Of a stretch of 64,000 nucleotides of DNA, positions 48,872 to 61,800 are shown in pieces. The DNA is from Nymphaea colorata (Eukaryota > Streptophyta > Magnoliopsida > Nymphaeales > Nymphaeaceae), in the NCBI RefSeq assembly GCF_008831285.2, contig NC_045145.1, forward strand, positions 19,280,802 through 19,344,801, in the 5' to 3' direction. Under the pieces are notes generated by a model. The model did no database searches. It was not told the DNA's origin and saw nothing but the letters and a program-made list of their open reading frames with translations. Each line of letters opens with the position of its first letter. Position 1 is the stretch's first letter. The translations under genes and the position numbers were made by a program.

Positions 48872-51800
48872 CGAGACGACTTCTGCTCCTCCCTCCTTCC
48901 TCCTCTCCTCTCTTCCGCTCTTCGAATTATCTTCCCGAGCGAGGTTTATGCGAGTACTGCATGAAGGGCGAGAGGGTATGGGACCTGGGTATTTCTAATG
49001 CTTCCTTTTCTGCAATTTTTTTTTTCCGGAAAAGAAATGATGGGTTTGAGTAGGTGGCAAGCAATGCTGCTCGATCTCCTCAGATATTCTCTTACCGCGC
49101 AGTACAGCGATTGATGGTCTCTTCAGCCCTTGCTTTTCTCTTTTCTCGCTTCCTCTCTTCACCTCCTTCTTTTGCTGCCCTTCAACATCTATTGACGTAT
49201 CTTAAAGTTTAGAAAAGTGAACATGGAAGTGAGGGAGACATGTTGGCCCTTATGTCGTGGCAAAATTTCTGAGGCGCCCTTCATCAGAATCTTGAGCGAG
49301 GCTTTGAAAACAAGAGGAACGCATGTGCATTGTCAAGTGAGTTTTTATATTTTCCTGTGATTACGTGATGTCCTATATGACAAGAGCCAGAGTCATTCCA
49401 GGTTATAGGTACCTTTGGACAGAGACGTACCTTGGACACTATTCCTGCTCATAATGTACTGCTGCAATTCTCAGGCCTCCCTCCCTCTCTCTCTATCTCT
49501 AACACCCATTTCCCGAGTGGGACCTGCACAGCTTTGAAATCCAAATCCAGAATCTTTGAAGCACAGGTATGGCAGGTTTTGTAGCATAACGGCCTTGGAT
49601 GTTCTGCTTAACAGGGAACCATTTTCCCTGCTGCCACAAAACTGCACTGGATTTTCCGTAAAGTTGGGTCATGGTATCTCCTGTTACTGTGTTATCCATC
49701 CCCTTGAAGGTACCCTCAACCGGAGCTAGCTAGCCGAGCCCGTCCTCCCGCTCACCTACCCTAGCCGTGACTGTACATCGGTCCGGAAGAAAGTTACCGA
49801 GAACTTTGTCCACGATTTAGAGTACCAAGTTCTCAAAAGGAGGCCTTCTTTGTCAACACATCGTGGCGCAAGCGTTTGTAGGGGAGGGACAGTCGCCGGC
49901 CCTACCGGTGCAACACCGCCTACCGTGTCTTTGAAGTTTATTTTCCTCCAATGACGGGGAAATCACCGAGAGTGCTGGTCGTTTTGGATTTGCCAAGGCA
50001 ATGCGTCCCTTTGCTGTAAAATTTCTAGGCAGCTCACTCTCGGTTGACCATCAATAAAAGCTTGATCGATTCTTTACGTATGACATACAAGCTCCCTTGA
50101 GCTTTCTACGAAAAAGACGATAAGGAAATCAATTGGTAGGGCTGCTATATCGAATTGGTTTCGTGCATCGCGTCTCTTTCTTTTAGGTTCATTTGAGAGG
50201 CAACTACCACAAGTTGTTTTTAAATTGCTTACTGCCAAAGGGGACTGTAAATCTCTTGGCATGAAGAACTTAGAGAATCAAGAAACAGACAGCTACAATG
50301 CTTCTTGCCACAAATTAAAACTGCGGGCAATGTAAGCAAATGGCTTCACGGACTAGCTTTACGTTGGGGAATGATCAGGACACGGTAACCACGAACTCCG
50401 GTAGCTTGGCAACCCTGACACTTGCAGAAAAGCTCTCGGTAGTTTCCGGTCATGTGCCGGCAAAGAAAGAGACATGACTTCTGTTTTCGAAAGTGCTTTA
50501 TTATTATCGTGGAAAACCTGGATGTGCAAAGTGGGATGGAGAGAGCGGTGGGCACTTCTGTAACTTGAGAATTTGCAGCAAACGGAGAAACGGTCAAAGC
50601 CAAAGGGTCGTGTCAGAGGAGGAGGACTCAGAATTCGAATGGTGAACATGAAAGGTGACGAGTCACGTCCATGCCGGTCGCCAACGAAACATGGACAAGG
50701 AAACCCACCACGGCGCTCCGGATTCTGTCCGTATGACTTTTCTTTCCATGCGCGTCCTCCCTCATCGCTGCAACCCCTTCACCTTCTTCTTTCTCTTTTT
50801 CCGCTTTTACTGTACCTCAATGCAGCAGTAAATATTATACACGTAGTGGCTTTTGAGCAAGGAAAGAGAAGAAGTAACTACCAATGGGTCTGATGCGGTT
50901 CTTATCATGTTTTTACATGGGGAGAAAAAGCTCGACGCTTTCCCCGAGCGCGTTTGAGGGATGAAAAGCAAAGAGTCAGGGGAAAGCGAGGAACAATCAA
51001 AGTGGGGTTGATGAAACATCACGGGAAATTTCTTCAGTTTCCTTTTACGTGCAAGTAATTATACTGTGGTGGGCCTTCAGAGATCTTTCATGGGCCACGG
51101 AATAAAACATTGCAATAATATGGAGGGGGAGGACATCGCTGGTCGTGGGGGACCTTGCTCCTGCAATTCCATGGCTACCCTACAAATGAAATCTTTTCGG
51201 GACCCACCCGCCATTGTTATAGGGCCTCAAGAATCTGTCCCCTCCCTCCTCCTCAAGAGGGGAAGCCATGAGAGTGAAGGTGACCCTCTTAAATTCTAGC
51301 ATGGGCCCGTGACTGACGCCACCAAATCTTGCCACATTACCAATATTTCATCAACTGCTTGCGCTTATGCTCCATTAATGAATGTTCCGCCATCGTCTTT
51401 CTTCCTCCCCCAAGTACTCTGGACACACACATATATCTATATATATCTATATATATATATATTAACCGATCTGAAATCAGGTCAAGTAAACTCACATCTC
51501 TGATGTAAATTTGTGCAAATTTGTGCGTGAGTAATAAGGATGCAGGATGGTCAGATCCCAAGAAAAGCAGGTGCATTAGAGGCCGGGCCAGAATTGGATC
51601 CCGCACATCAGAAAATGACAAAGCCCTCTCATACCGTATCTGGCCCATTCGCAACCCTAAATTAAGGAACGGATGTCTCCTGGTCCCTACTCCAGTTCGG
51701 TTGATCGTGCAATGAAGTCGGACCTGTTTCTGCCAAAGTTAATTTCTTAGAGTTTTTAACCCAACTGGTTTTCACCTTCTGGTCATAAATGTCGAGATTG

Positions 51801-54800
51801 CTTTGATTGATTTTGTGTGTTACTATGAGAACATTTTGTGAACTTAAAAATCAGGCTTTTCTGTCGAAAGTTTAAAGCATTTGGAGAATGTGAGAAACTA
51901 ATCTCCACCACCCAAGAAATAGATATATACATATAACATAAGTTGATCCTATCCTTCTTTTCGATTTCTGTCATGGATAGGATTTTTTTTGGATCCAGAG
52001 CTGTTTCCCAAACTCGAAGGTAGTTCGGACCGGTCCAAACAGATCAGAGACCAAGTGGGGCCCACGATTATCCTCCAAAAACCAGAAAAGAGCCCTTTTT
52101 GCATGCGACGGTTTGCGGGCCCCACGGGGCTTGCGTCATCCGAGTGAGGACCAAAAGTTTGACATCAGTTTTGCATGGTATTTATTTTTTCTCCCGTGTT
52201 TGTGTGTATGTATTTGCGTGCCTGCGCGTGCGACTTTTCCTGCCTTGGGCCACTTTATTTCCCCTTGCTTTTTCGCCCTTTCTTTCTTTTTTTTCTTTCG
52301 TTTGAAAAGCAGAAGATAAGGAGACGCCATAATTCACCCCCAGTAGAAATCTGCATGGACGAAGTAAATTCAAGCAAACTTAGTTCTTCCCATAATTCAA
52401 ACAAACTTTCTTATTACTACTGTGAAAGAATAGAAAAGGAGGGGAGCTTTCGTTTTTGTTTGACGATGGATTAAATGAATTTATGTGTAGAAATTTGATC
52501 GGTGATCGGTGATTCGCCTGGACAGACTCACATACGAGCGCCCGTCGTTGCCGCAATGTGAAACGCTGCCGGTCACTGTCAAGCTCGCCTGAAAAACTGC
52601 CGGCTGTTGCTACAAACTGCCGAGGATCGCACGGCGTTTTTCAGAATCCGGGTGCTTAGGAACTCAGTTTTGGATGAATCCAACCAAACAGAGTGATGGG
52701 TTTTCTGGCATCAAAACAGCCTTTTGAGCGCGGATCCAAAGCCGCCGGAAGTTTTTCTCCGTTCCCGGGTTTTCCCTTGTTTGTACCATTAAAATTATTC
52801 AACAAAGCATTCATTTCCCCGATGAATGCTTTTGCCGTTTTGCTCGTAGCCAACTCAAATCCCAGCTCACGTACGATGCGTCCACTTCATTACTCTTGTG
52901 AATAAAGCGGCACCACCTAGCGACTAGTGACTGACCATTCGGCCGCACGCCATTAAAATTGTACATGTTCTGTCCGTTAAAAGGCCCGGTTTTTACTACG
53001 CGTCATGAGTGCAGGTGAACGCCGCTTGCAGGCCCTCATCAACACCTTAACCTTCTCCTACATCGACCACCATGTTAACCCATTAACTTCTGGTCTATGT
53101 CCTCACCAGACAATCTTTTTCTCATATATCTCATATATTATATGGGTTTGAAGATTATATCAAAAGTAGTGCTTGTTTTCAAGAAATTTGAAGCTCGAAT
53201 ATTAAGGCGAGGAAAGAGGGACGTCGTTCAGCGTGCTATGTCTTTTCGCGCTCCGAGAAAAGTGGCCATATCTTTGACCAAGGACGCCCCGTAGATTTCG
53301 TGGCCATATCGCCTTGGATCTGGTGCAGTCTCCGGCCCCGCCTCCGGCCACCAGTCAAACCTCCCGACTTTCTTCCCTCCTCAGCTCCTGCAACCAGCGT
53401 CGCTCCTCGTGCCGCCGGTCTCGTAATGTGCACACGGACGGATGGAAGCGCGTCGCTCAACCGCCCATCTCGCAGATGGACGCCCCACAAACGTAGTTTC
53501 GTGCAACCACCGGCGGTGCACACCTATGCTGATTGACAAATTTGTTCAACGGCCGAACACGTACGTTCCGATGCTGCTGCCTCCGGCGCAAATCTCATCC
53601 GGAACGGTATCTCAGACCACCTGGACAGAAACCAAATCGTTTGAAAAGGATTGACACGTGAGCATATGTCGAATTAATGTTTAATAGTAAATCAGTTTTC
53701 GTCTTTTTCATGAGAATATTATTTTTTTTACTTTCGAAATTTTTATTCTTTTATTAAAAGGCACATTCAAAGCTCAAAGAGCAAATTACATTAACATATG
53801 TCCCGTATAAAACTACTCCTTAGAGCATATCTATAAAATTATATTACACAAAAGAGCACATGAATTGATAATCTATCTTGAAAAGTTTATATACACACAA
53901 CTGAGTAAATGATGCATTCTGACTATTTAGAGTCACCAATCATTTAATCTCGTTTTAAGTAGATGGATGATTAAAAAAAAAACAAGAAAAAAAAACTGTA
54001 AATTAATACAGTGAATTTATCAGCAAATGGCAATTCGTTAAGAGCAGAGTTATTTTGGCTGTCGCTTGCAACTCACACACACAAAATATGCCATTTAAGT
54101 TCTTTACAGCACTCATTAAATGTTTGAGTTTTAAATTCTTGAAGTACTTTTGCAAAGGAAATTCTAGTAATGTAAGTAACAAGCAAGTGAGGGGATACGG
54201 TATATTTTACAAAATTATTGTTTTGCTTTTAACAAAAGTAGAAGAAGTTAGTATCGACTTAAGAAACCTACTTCACATGTCATTCAGTTCTGTCAGAAAG
54301 CTAGATTTGTTTTATTTTTATCGTTCAAAAGTGTAAAGTTATTGTTTTCTAGTTCAAGGAGTTTTTTTTTTTCTTTTTTCTAATCACATTCTAAAAGAAG
54401 TCTTTGGGATGGGTAAATACTATGGTACGTATTTCAATATTTTTCTCAAAAATATTTGAAAAATGAGAATATGAAAACATGAAAAATATAATAAGATATT
54501 ATCTACATGTTTGCCGAAAATTTTCACATTTTAAAAATGCTAAAAATGATAATGTTATATTGAATAGTCTTTCGTGTTAAATTATTTTCCACCTTGGATA
54601 AATGCAGTAACCCGCGACAATCGGTTAACAATTTGTTTGTGTCCATCCATTTATGAACTATTAGATATTGCTAGTTGAAATAGTCATCGTTATCTGAATT
54701 AATACTCAGAGTTTTTGGTATTTCAGGATAAAAACCAGACCCTTTAATTTTTTTTGCTGCAAAACAATTTTAAATAAAATATAAACATTCTAATATATTT

Positions 54801-55442
54801 ATATTTTGATATAAAACATGATTTGAATAAGTTGTTTTATGAAAAAATTGATGCTACGAGAGCCATTTATTTTGGCTTATTGTAAAAACACTATGAAAAC
54901 CCAAACAATGATCAACTTAATATCTATTCTGCATCAACTTATCCTTAAAATCATATTGGTAAGGTTACATTTAAAAAAAATAAATAAATATCATATTTAA
55001 AGGGTTTGATTTTTGTTCTTGACCTATTGGCCTGGTTTCTATCACTCATTATAAATATATGTGTGTGTGTGTTTTCAAATAAGCCCCCCAATGTTTTAAG
55101 TTATTTTCTCATAAATTTGACTACATGCATTGATGGATGCGCAATTCAGAAAATCATTCTAAAAAGAAAGATTTTCCAATATTAGTTCAAACTTTACGCA
55201 TAAGCGAAGCTGAAACCGTTAACCTTTACATCACCTTAAAATCTGATCTATGCATCAAAGTTTACATTTTCTCCTCATATTGTAAGACATCTACAATTCT
55301 TCCGCATGTTTTAATTTGACAAAAACATACTCAACCTAGGTAGCCAGATTGAGGAGTACGTAGGTTGGCATGCCTTATAAGTAAAACTATCTCAAAACTG
55401 TCAGTTAATCCAGAGGTTCATCATTCATGGTCTAAAGTGAAT

Positions 55443-55511
<69 letters not shown>

Positions 55512-58500
55512 TTGGTAGGTATCAAACTCTTAGGTGCTAAACCGTAAGTTATCAATGGATGATTGAGAGAAAAAACAAGGAAAAAATCTGTCAACTAAGT
55601 TTAAATGTCTAATGCAGAGTCATGGTGTTGTCTCCCGAGGGGGTAGATCATAAGGATGAATAAAAGGATGAATAAGTGGAATAGGAGTCAGTTTGTAAGA
55701 AAATTTAAATCTTAATTAGACTGAATTTCATATTTTGATCCAAGATAATCATGCTGATCCCATAGGTAGTGTTCGAAAAACGGTTGGTGTGGATGTCGAT
55801 AGAACGTAATACGAACGTAGCGCATTCAATTCGGAGGAGTCACAAGCCAAGGTTTAGTGGAAGCCTTAGATTTGTTTCATGTTTCTGTGAAAAGGAGAAT
55901 TAAATTTTCTTAGTTTAAATGGGAAGGAAAAGCAACCGAGAGAAAGAGAAAGGAAGAAAACAATGTACTCATTTCAGATACCGTGATGTTAAAATGAAAA
56001 AAAATCAAGAGAAAATTAACGTTTTTGTTTTCCGTGCTCCTAAGTGAGGTTCTTGGTGTTACGCATTTTTTTTTAACAAATTTAATCACACAGATCGATG
56101 TTGAATGTTGGAAAATACGAAAGAGAAGATCATAAAAAACCAAATGTTTAGATTAGATTTTATGAGTTGAGAAAGCGAAAATTATTAATCTGTAAACCTA
56201 TATGAACTCCGATTTATACGCTCGAGTCTCATGATTGTTTCTCATGAATTTCATCAGGAGGAAGCTAAAAACGTTAATTTCTGAAATTTTATATAATTTG
56301 GATAGTGTTGACAACTCTCTGTCAACGGCTACCTCGCTGCTCTGGCGAAGATCTGGGCTTAGCTCTCTGAGACGATTCTCTTTCTGAGGCGTTTGATTTG
56401 ATGTGGTTGGTCGGCCACCCTCCCAACAGCCCATCCTGTGGCGAGCTGCAGCAGAATATTTTGAAGCATGGATTTGACAAGCGCCCGTGTCAATTATGAA
56501 GCTCAGCAGCACCAGCAAACACATTTATTCCTGATCATGGCGGATCTCCGCATTTGGGCAGGAAGGTAGCCGTCGATCTCCAACTCACCATGAATTTCTG
56601 AAAGATACGGTCCGACCTGCCCACTCAGCTTGCTTGGAGCACAATAATGTACGCGCTTCCGACCAAAAGCTGGATTTGACTTGATTTTCTTGTCTCTTGC
56701 CATTGAGATCGTGGCCGTTGATGGACATGGAGGACGGTGTAGTGTGCAGTTGAATCAGAGGTTTCTGCATTCATGGCCTTCTGCGAGATCATCGACACCC
56801 TCTCAGCTGATAAATTTATCTGAAAAATCACCTTTCAGCAGAGATCTGGAATCTTTATCATATTTGATCAACACCTGTCCTTCGCCATATCAGGAGGCAA
56901 CAAGCATGGGTGCATTTGTTCAAAAAGCCAGACCTGAGAGATCCGGCTTGTACACCTTGATATTGATAGAGAAGCACGCGAAATAAAGAAAAGGATTCAG
57001 GTACCAAACACAGCGCTTTCTTTGTTGATGTGTTACCGACTTTCAGCAGCATTGCATCATCAAGTTCACAACTTATCGCATCAAAGAACTTTCTGAAAGT
57101 AACATTTTACAATGGGAGAATTTAAGGGTACGATGGCTCATGCAAACCACACCAAGAACTTCTCAGAATTAGGGCTGATCATCACCGGTTAGCTTGCTTT
57201 TTAAATAAGGGTTTCGTTTATATTAAATAAAAAAGTTGTATTGACCATGGCCGGTGGAAATCCTCTGCAATTAATCTGGTGGAAGTCTGCCTAACCGCAG
57301 CTTGCCTGTGGAAAAAACAATCCTAAAAATGACACTCAGAAAGCGAGTGAGTTCAGTACTAATCCCACCTTATGATGTTGGTGGGAGAACATGTGCCTTT
57401 TTCCGTTTCTCACCCACCGGTTGGATCTGCTTTTCCAGGTGAATATCACGTTTTTGTTGTTTTTGATCTTGGTGGGTTCGCAATAGCTGCAGATACCACG
57501 TAGCAGAAAATGCTGAAATCAGGTCCACATAACGTCAATGTGTTGGGTTGGGAAGCATTGTCGCCTGCCCAGCCACCTGAAACTACCTGCTCCCTTCCAC
57601 CAGTCAAGTGTAGGAAGATGACCACAAGCCGGATTTTGAGATTGCCGCTTAGTTCCCTTCTTTTATCAAATTCCGGCAGTGCATATGCTCTTTCTTCTTT
57701 CCTTAACAAAGAAAACTGTTGGAGTTGGAAGGCCTGGATGTAACGATGTAAAGCTCTTAGGTGAAAGTTCATTATACTCTTTGAGAATCTTTAACATTAG
57801 TGGCTTAGAGGTGCTCTGCCCCATAACGGACCAACTTCTTTGCACTTGTTGATGACACGCCTGCCGGTTGGGTGAATGAAAATTGACATGAGCACAGCCA
57901 CGCACACACAGACTCTCTCTGTCACTCTTGCTAACAGCGGTGGAGACCGTTCTACTGGGATTCAGATACAAGATTTAATTGTGAGATATCCTGTTGTTTT
58001 GTAGTCTGTTGTTAAGGCATGGGGCTGGAGCTTACTCTTAATTTGAAAAAAAGCAAAATTAAACAGCGAAAGGAAGTTGGGTTTCCTTCAAAATTTAAAA
58101 TTTCATCTGGTGCTTGGATGCACTGTCCGGAAGAGTGAAACAAGTGATACTGCAGTTCATTGTCCGATACTCCGATGGCATCATACTTTACTTTTCTGGA
58201 TATCTCCAAATTCTGAACGTTGCACAATCACCTGTAGTAGATGCAGGAAGTGGAACCAGAAGAGGAGAAGTGAGGCATCGGGGCCTCTAAAGATTTCCAT
58301 CATTGATATCAGTACTTAGAATGAAAAACAAAATTTTTATACAAAATGGAAACTTTTCAATATACAATGTCAGTGGACATGAGCCAGTGAACAAGATCCC
58401 ATGAAGTTGGGATAACAAGCGTTAGTTCATAGTTTCTTCATCACACTAGAATAGGGAATACAGTGAGCGTGAAGGTCTGCAGTTGCTTCTCCAACATCAT

Positions 58501-58813
58501 TTCCCATGTTCAGATGCCCAATATGAGATATCGAGGATTAACAAGCCAAATGCTTGTTGGCAGAAAGATGCCATGAAAGCTTGCTCCCTCAAGTAGGTCG
58601 AAGAGGTGGCGTTCATATTAACAATTCATAAGCAAAAGAACCATAATACAGCCAGGAATACTGGTGAAATAACCCACCAGAAATAATATTCACAAAACTT
58701 TTTAACAAGCTGGTATAAAATCATACCATCTTCGCCATTTTTCTTTCCCATGTTAGTCATTTTCAAGCTCTCAGAAGATCTCCAACCAATAGAAGCATTG
58801 CAAAATCGCAGCA
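48872..58813. other. Long intergenic region, no gene recognised
   Basis: About 10 kb. The first few hundred bases are the likely leader and promoter of the response regulator (CT-rich just upstream of its ATG). The rest alternates GC-richer patches (about 50550-50800, 52500-52800, 53240-53640) and very AT-rich DNA (53680-55500), with simple repeats at 51422-51462 and 55446-55511. Open frames occur on both strands, but none shows a recognisable domain or exon-like continuation. The last few hundred bases before 58814 are probably the 3' UTR of the ILL6-type gene. Confidence 0.55.
55446..55511. repeat. Composite (TA)n-(GA)n microsatellite, intergenic
   Basis: About 42 bp of (TA)n is followed directly by about 25 bp of (GA)n, the same arrangement as at 45938-46018. 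The flanks do not match between the two loci, so a shared mobile origin is not shown. Confidence 0.95.
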
Positions 58814-61800
58814 TTATGCGTGCTCATCCAAGTATTTTTCAGCTATTGCAGCATGAAAAGCAGCACCAATTGGGAGTGCATCTTCATCAATGGTAAAATA
58901 TGGTGAATGACCAGAATGAGTTGAACCCAGTGTCTCATTCCTTATGCCTATGTAATAAAAAGCTGCTGGAATCACCTCCGAGTAAAAAGAGAAGTCTTCA
59001 GCTCCCATCATGGGAAGCACCACCTTATATTTCTCAGGACCCACTATGTCAGCGGCCACATTCCTAACATGTCGATCCATACTGATGTCATTGACTGTTG
59101 GAGGATATATCCTTCCTTCTTTCTCAAAGAAATCCACAACTGCTGTGCATCTGTACACCTCAGCCTGCCCTACAATTACCTGCAAGACAGAGCAGCAGGA
59201 ACTGAGAGCGTGTTCCACACAACGGTTACTCAAAATAGTCAAGAAGCAGAAGGGTCATGAGGCTATGAAACAGCCTTGGTGATACACCTCCTTACCTTTT
59301 CAATCCTATGCCGGAGATTATAGAAGCTTTCACTGGAAAATGCCCGGAAAGTGCCTCCTAAAATAACAGAGTCAGGAATTATGTTGAGGCTGTCACCTCC
59401 TTCAAACGATGCCACTGAGACAACCTACGAACCCAGGTGCAAGGAAATCAATGACAATAAGATCTAAGAGTACTAGCAAACAGGTATCTACTCTGTACAG
59501 TCCAAAAGCAAGCATCACAGGCATGTCAGCAACGACATTACGTGAAAAAAGGTGGCTATAATATTTTTCATTGCGAAGCCTGTTTGTAAGTATTTTACGA
59601 CGCAAAGGCATTTTGTTATCCTTGCTGCTTGAAGGTTCTACAAAGAACAAACCTCAACATATTTTAGCATGAATATGAACAAATAAAATTGAACTTGGAC
59701 ATGTTTTCACAAATTAAGTGTAATTTACTTCGCAAAGTTGTTCATAGCTGACATCTTGAGTGCTCAAGACATCTGTTTCATGAATGTTCTTTTAAGTAGT
59801 TAATGGCACATCATCCTTCAGAAGGTAAATGCGCTCTCTTCTTCTCTATTGTTGAGAGATCAATTTTCTAGGTTGGACAAAACATATATTCAGTGATCTT
59901 GTATCATAGGCATTATTCAGAGAAACAGACAAGAAGAAAGAATCCCTAGGTACACAAGGTGAGGTGCGAGCGATGATTTTTTATGATAATGAGAATCTGC
60001 AACTCAATTTTTTGCATATAATTGGCAGCTGAAACGATTGTGTTGCTAGCTTGCCTAATGACACCATGAAATTAATTTTTCTACTTTCTCAGGCAAATCT
60101 GTCAATCTACATTTACTTATCCAAAGAATTTGAGAAATTTTAGCCTTTTCTTTTCAACATGCTAACCCCATGAAAATTTTCTTGTAACCCTACAAAATTA
60201 CAGATGCATGTACTGTTGTTATACAAAAAACTTCAGAATTTTCATCTGTCCACCTAAGTAAAGGAAAAATTGGAACTTTACATACATAAAATTAGAAGAA
60301 TAGCCATTCTACTGAACACATTTCAGTTTTTAATTTACTCAAGAAAAAGAAATAATTAGGATCCACACGTCTGAAATATCTTGCAAAGCTTCGATAGATG
60401 TTTCAATACTAATATCTTTATCATGGTTGCAATAGCTAGCTGGTTGTCGTATGCAAGTGAATTATCAGGTGGTCTTATGCAACTTGGAGACCAAATATAA
60501 AAGAGCAAGTAATAATAATACTCAAAATCAACAGGGTAACTGCATTTGAGATGGGAACCTGTGCATCCAGAGGATTTGCTTCACGAGAGACAAGGCTTTG
60601 CAAGCTAATTACTGCAGAAGATGCAGCTAAAACAGGGTCAATCGAATGATGTGGAATACCCGCATGACCACCTTTTCCTGTGATGACTGCTCTAAAGAAT
60701 CCACAGCCAGCAAGTAATGGCCCAGGCCTGGATCCAATTACAGCAGTAGGATGCTGGTGTGACACATGAACAGCAAATATAGCCTCTACATTTTCAAGCG
60801 CACCATCCTCAATCATGCGTTTAGCACCTATACCTGCTTCTTCAGCAGGCTGGAAAAGAAGTACAGCCGTTCCCTGCATTGAACAGAAAATAAGTACAGG
60901 CACATAATTACATATATTTGCAACTGCAACAAAGAAGATGGGAAAAATCGAATAGCCAACACCATGCTACCAAAAGTTCATATGGCATAAATGGAGACAT
61001 TCAAGTTCATAAAACATTCCAAAAGGAACACATAGAACCAACTCCAAGAGGAACACATAAAACCAACTCCAAGAGCCACTTGAAGGGCAATCCCATGTAG
61101 AACCGTCAATTAACTAAACAAACAAATATTTAACATGTACCCCAAGACTAAACAACCAAATTACTTCTAAGAAAAACATTCAAAACAGATCTAGGCTGGC
61201 CTCTTTTGGACAGAATAGCCAAAGCTCCTTCACGTTTCTTTCGATAATCCAAGGATGCCGAACCTAATTGCCAAACTTTACTGAAAAGGTAAGCAGCTAA
61301 CATCGGGTAAGGAAAAAGGAAAGGTAGAGAAAGAGGATAACAGGCAAAAGGATGAGGATAACAGACAAAAGGATGAAAGTTGCAGTAGCAGAAGCTTGGG
61401 TTACTACTGTTTTTGCCAAATAAGAAAGGAAATCTAAACCAGGAATTCATTTATTGATCAAATTTACACACTACAAATACCAAAATACCAACATAAGCCC
61501 CCAGATTCATGTAGTACAGAAAACCCATGTCATGCACATATGAAAGTACCGCCACTCAAGATTCCTTCCCAGGAAAATAATATAGAAGCTTTGGTAAGAC
61601 TAGAAAGCAAAAGGAAACAAAAAGGATCGAAGAAATACAACCAAAATCATCAGAAGCTAGTTGCAACAAAATGTATCTCAGTCTAACCATCTGTACACTT
61701 TTGTGGACTCTTCATTATCTTAGAAATCTATCAAAACCATGTCTCTCTTGACTGTTTGTTGGTTAGTTAGAATGAACCACAAACTAGTTTTGCATTGCAT

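Noticed and set aside
53240..53660. GC-rich patch with open frames on both strands
   Set aside because: Translations are Arg/Pro/Ser-rich without motifs, and no start context or exon continuation was found.
56198..57000. Overlapping frames of 60-108 codons on both strands
   Set aside because: None shows a recognisable domain, and the frames do not join by splice signals into one product.
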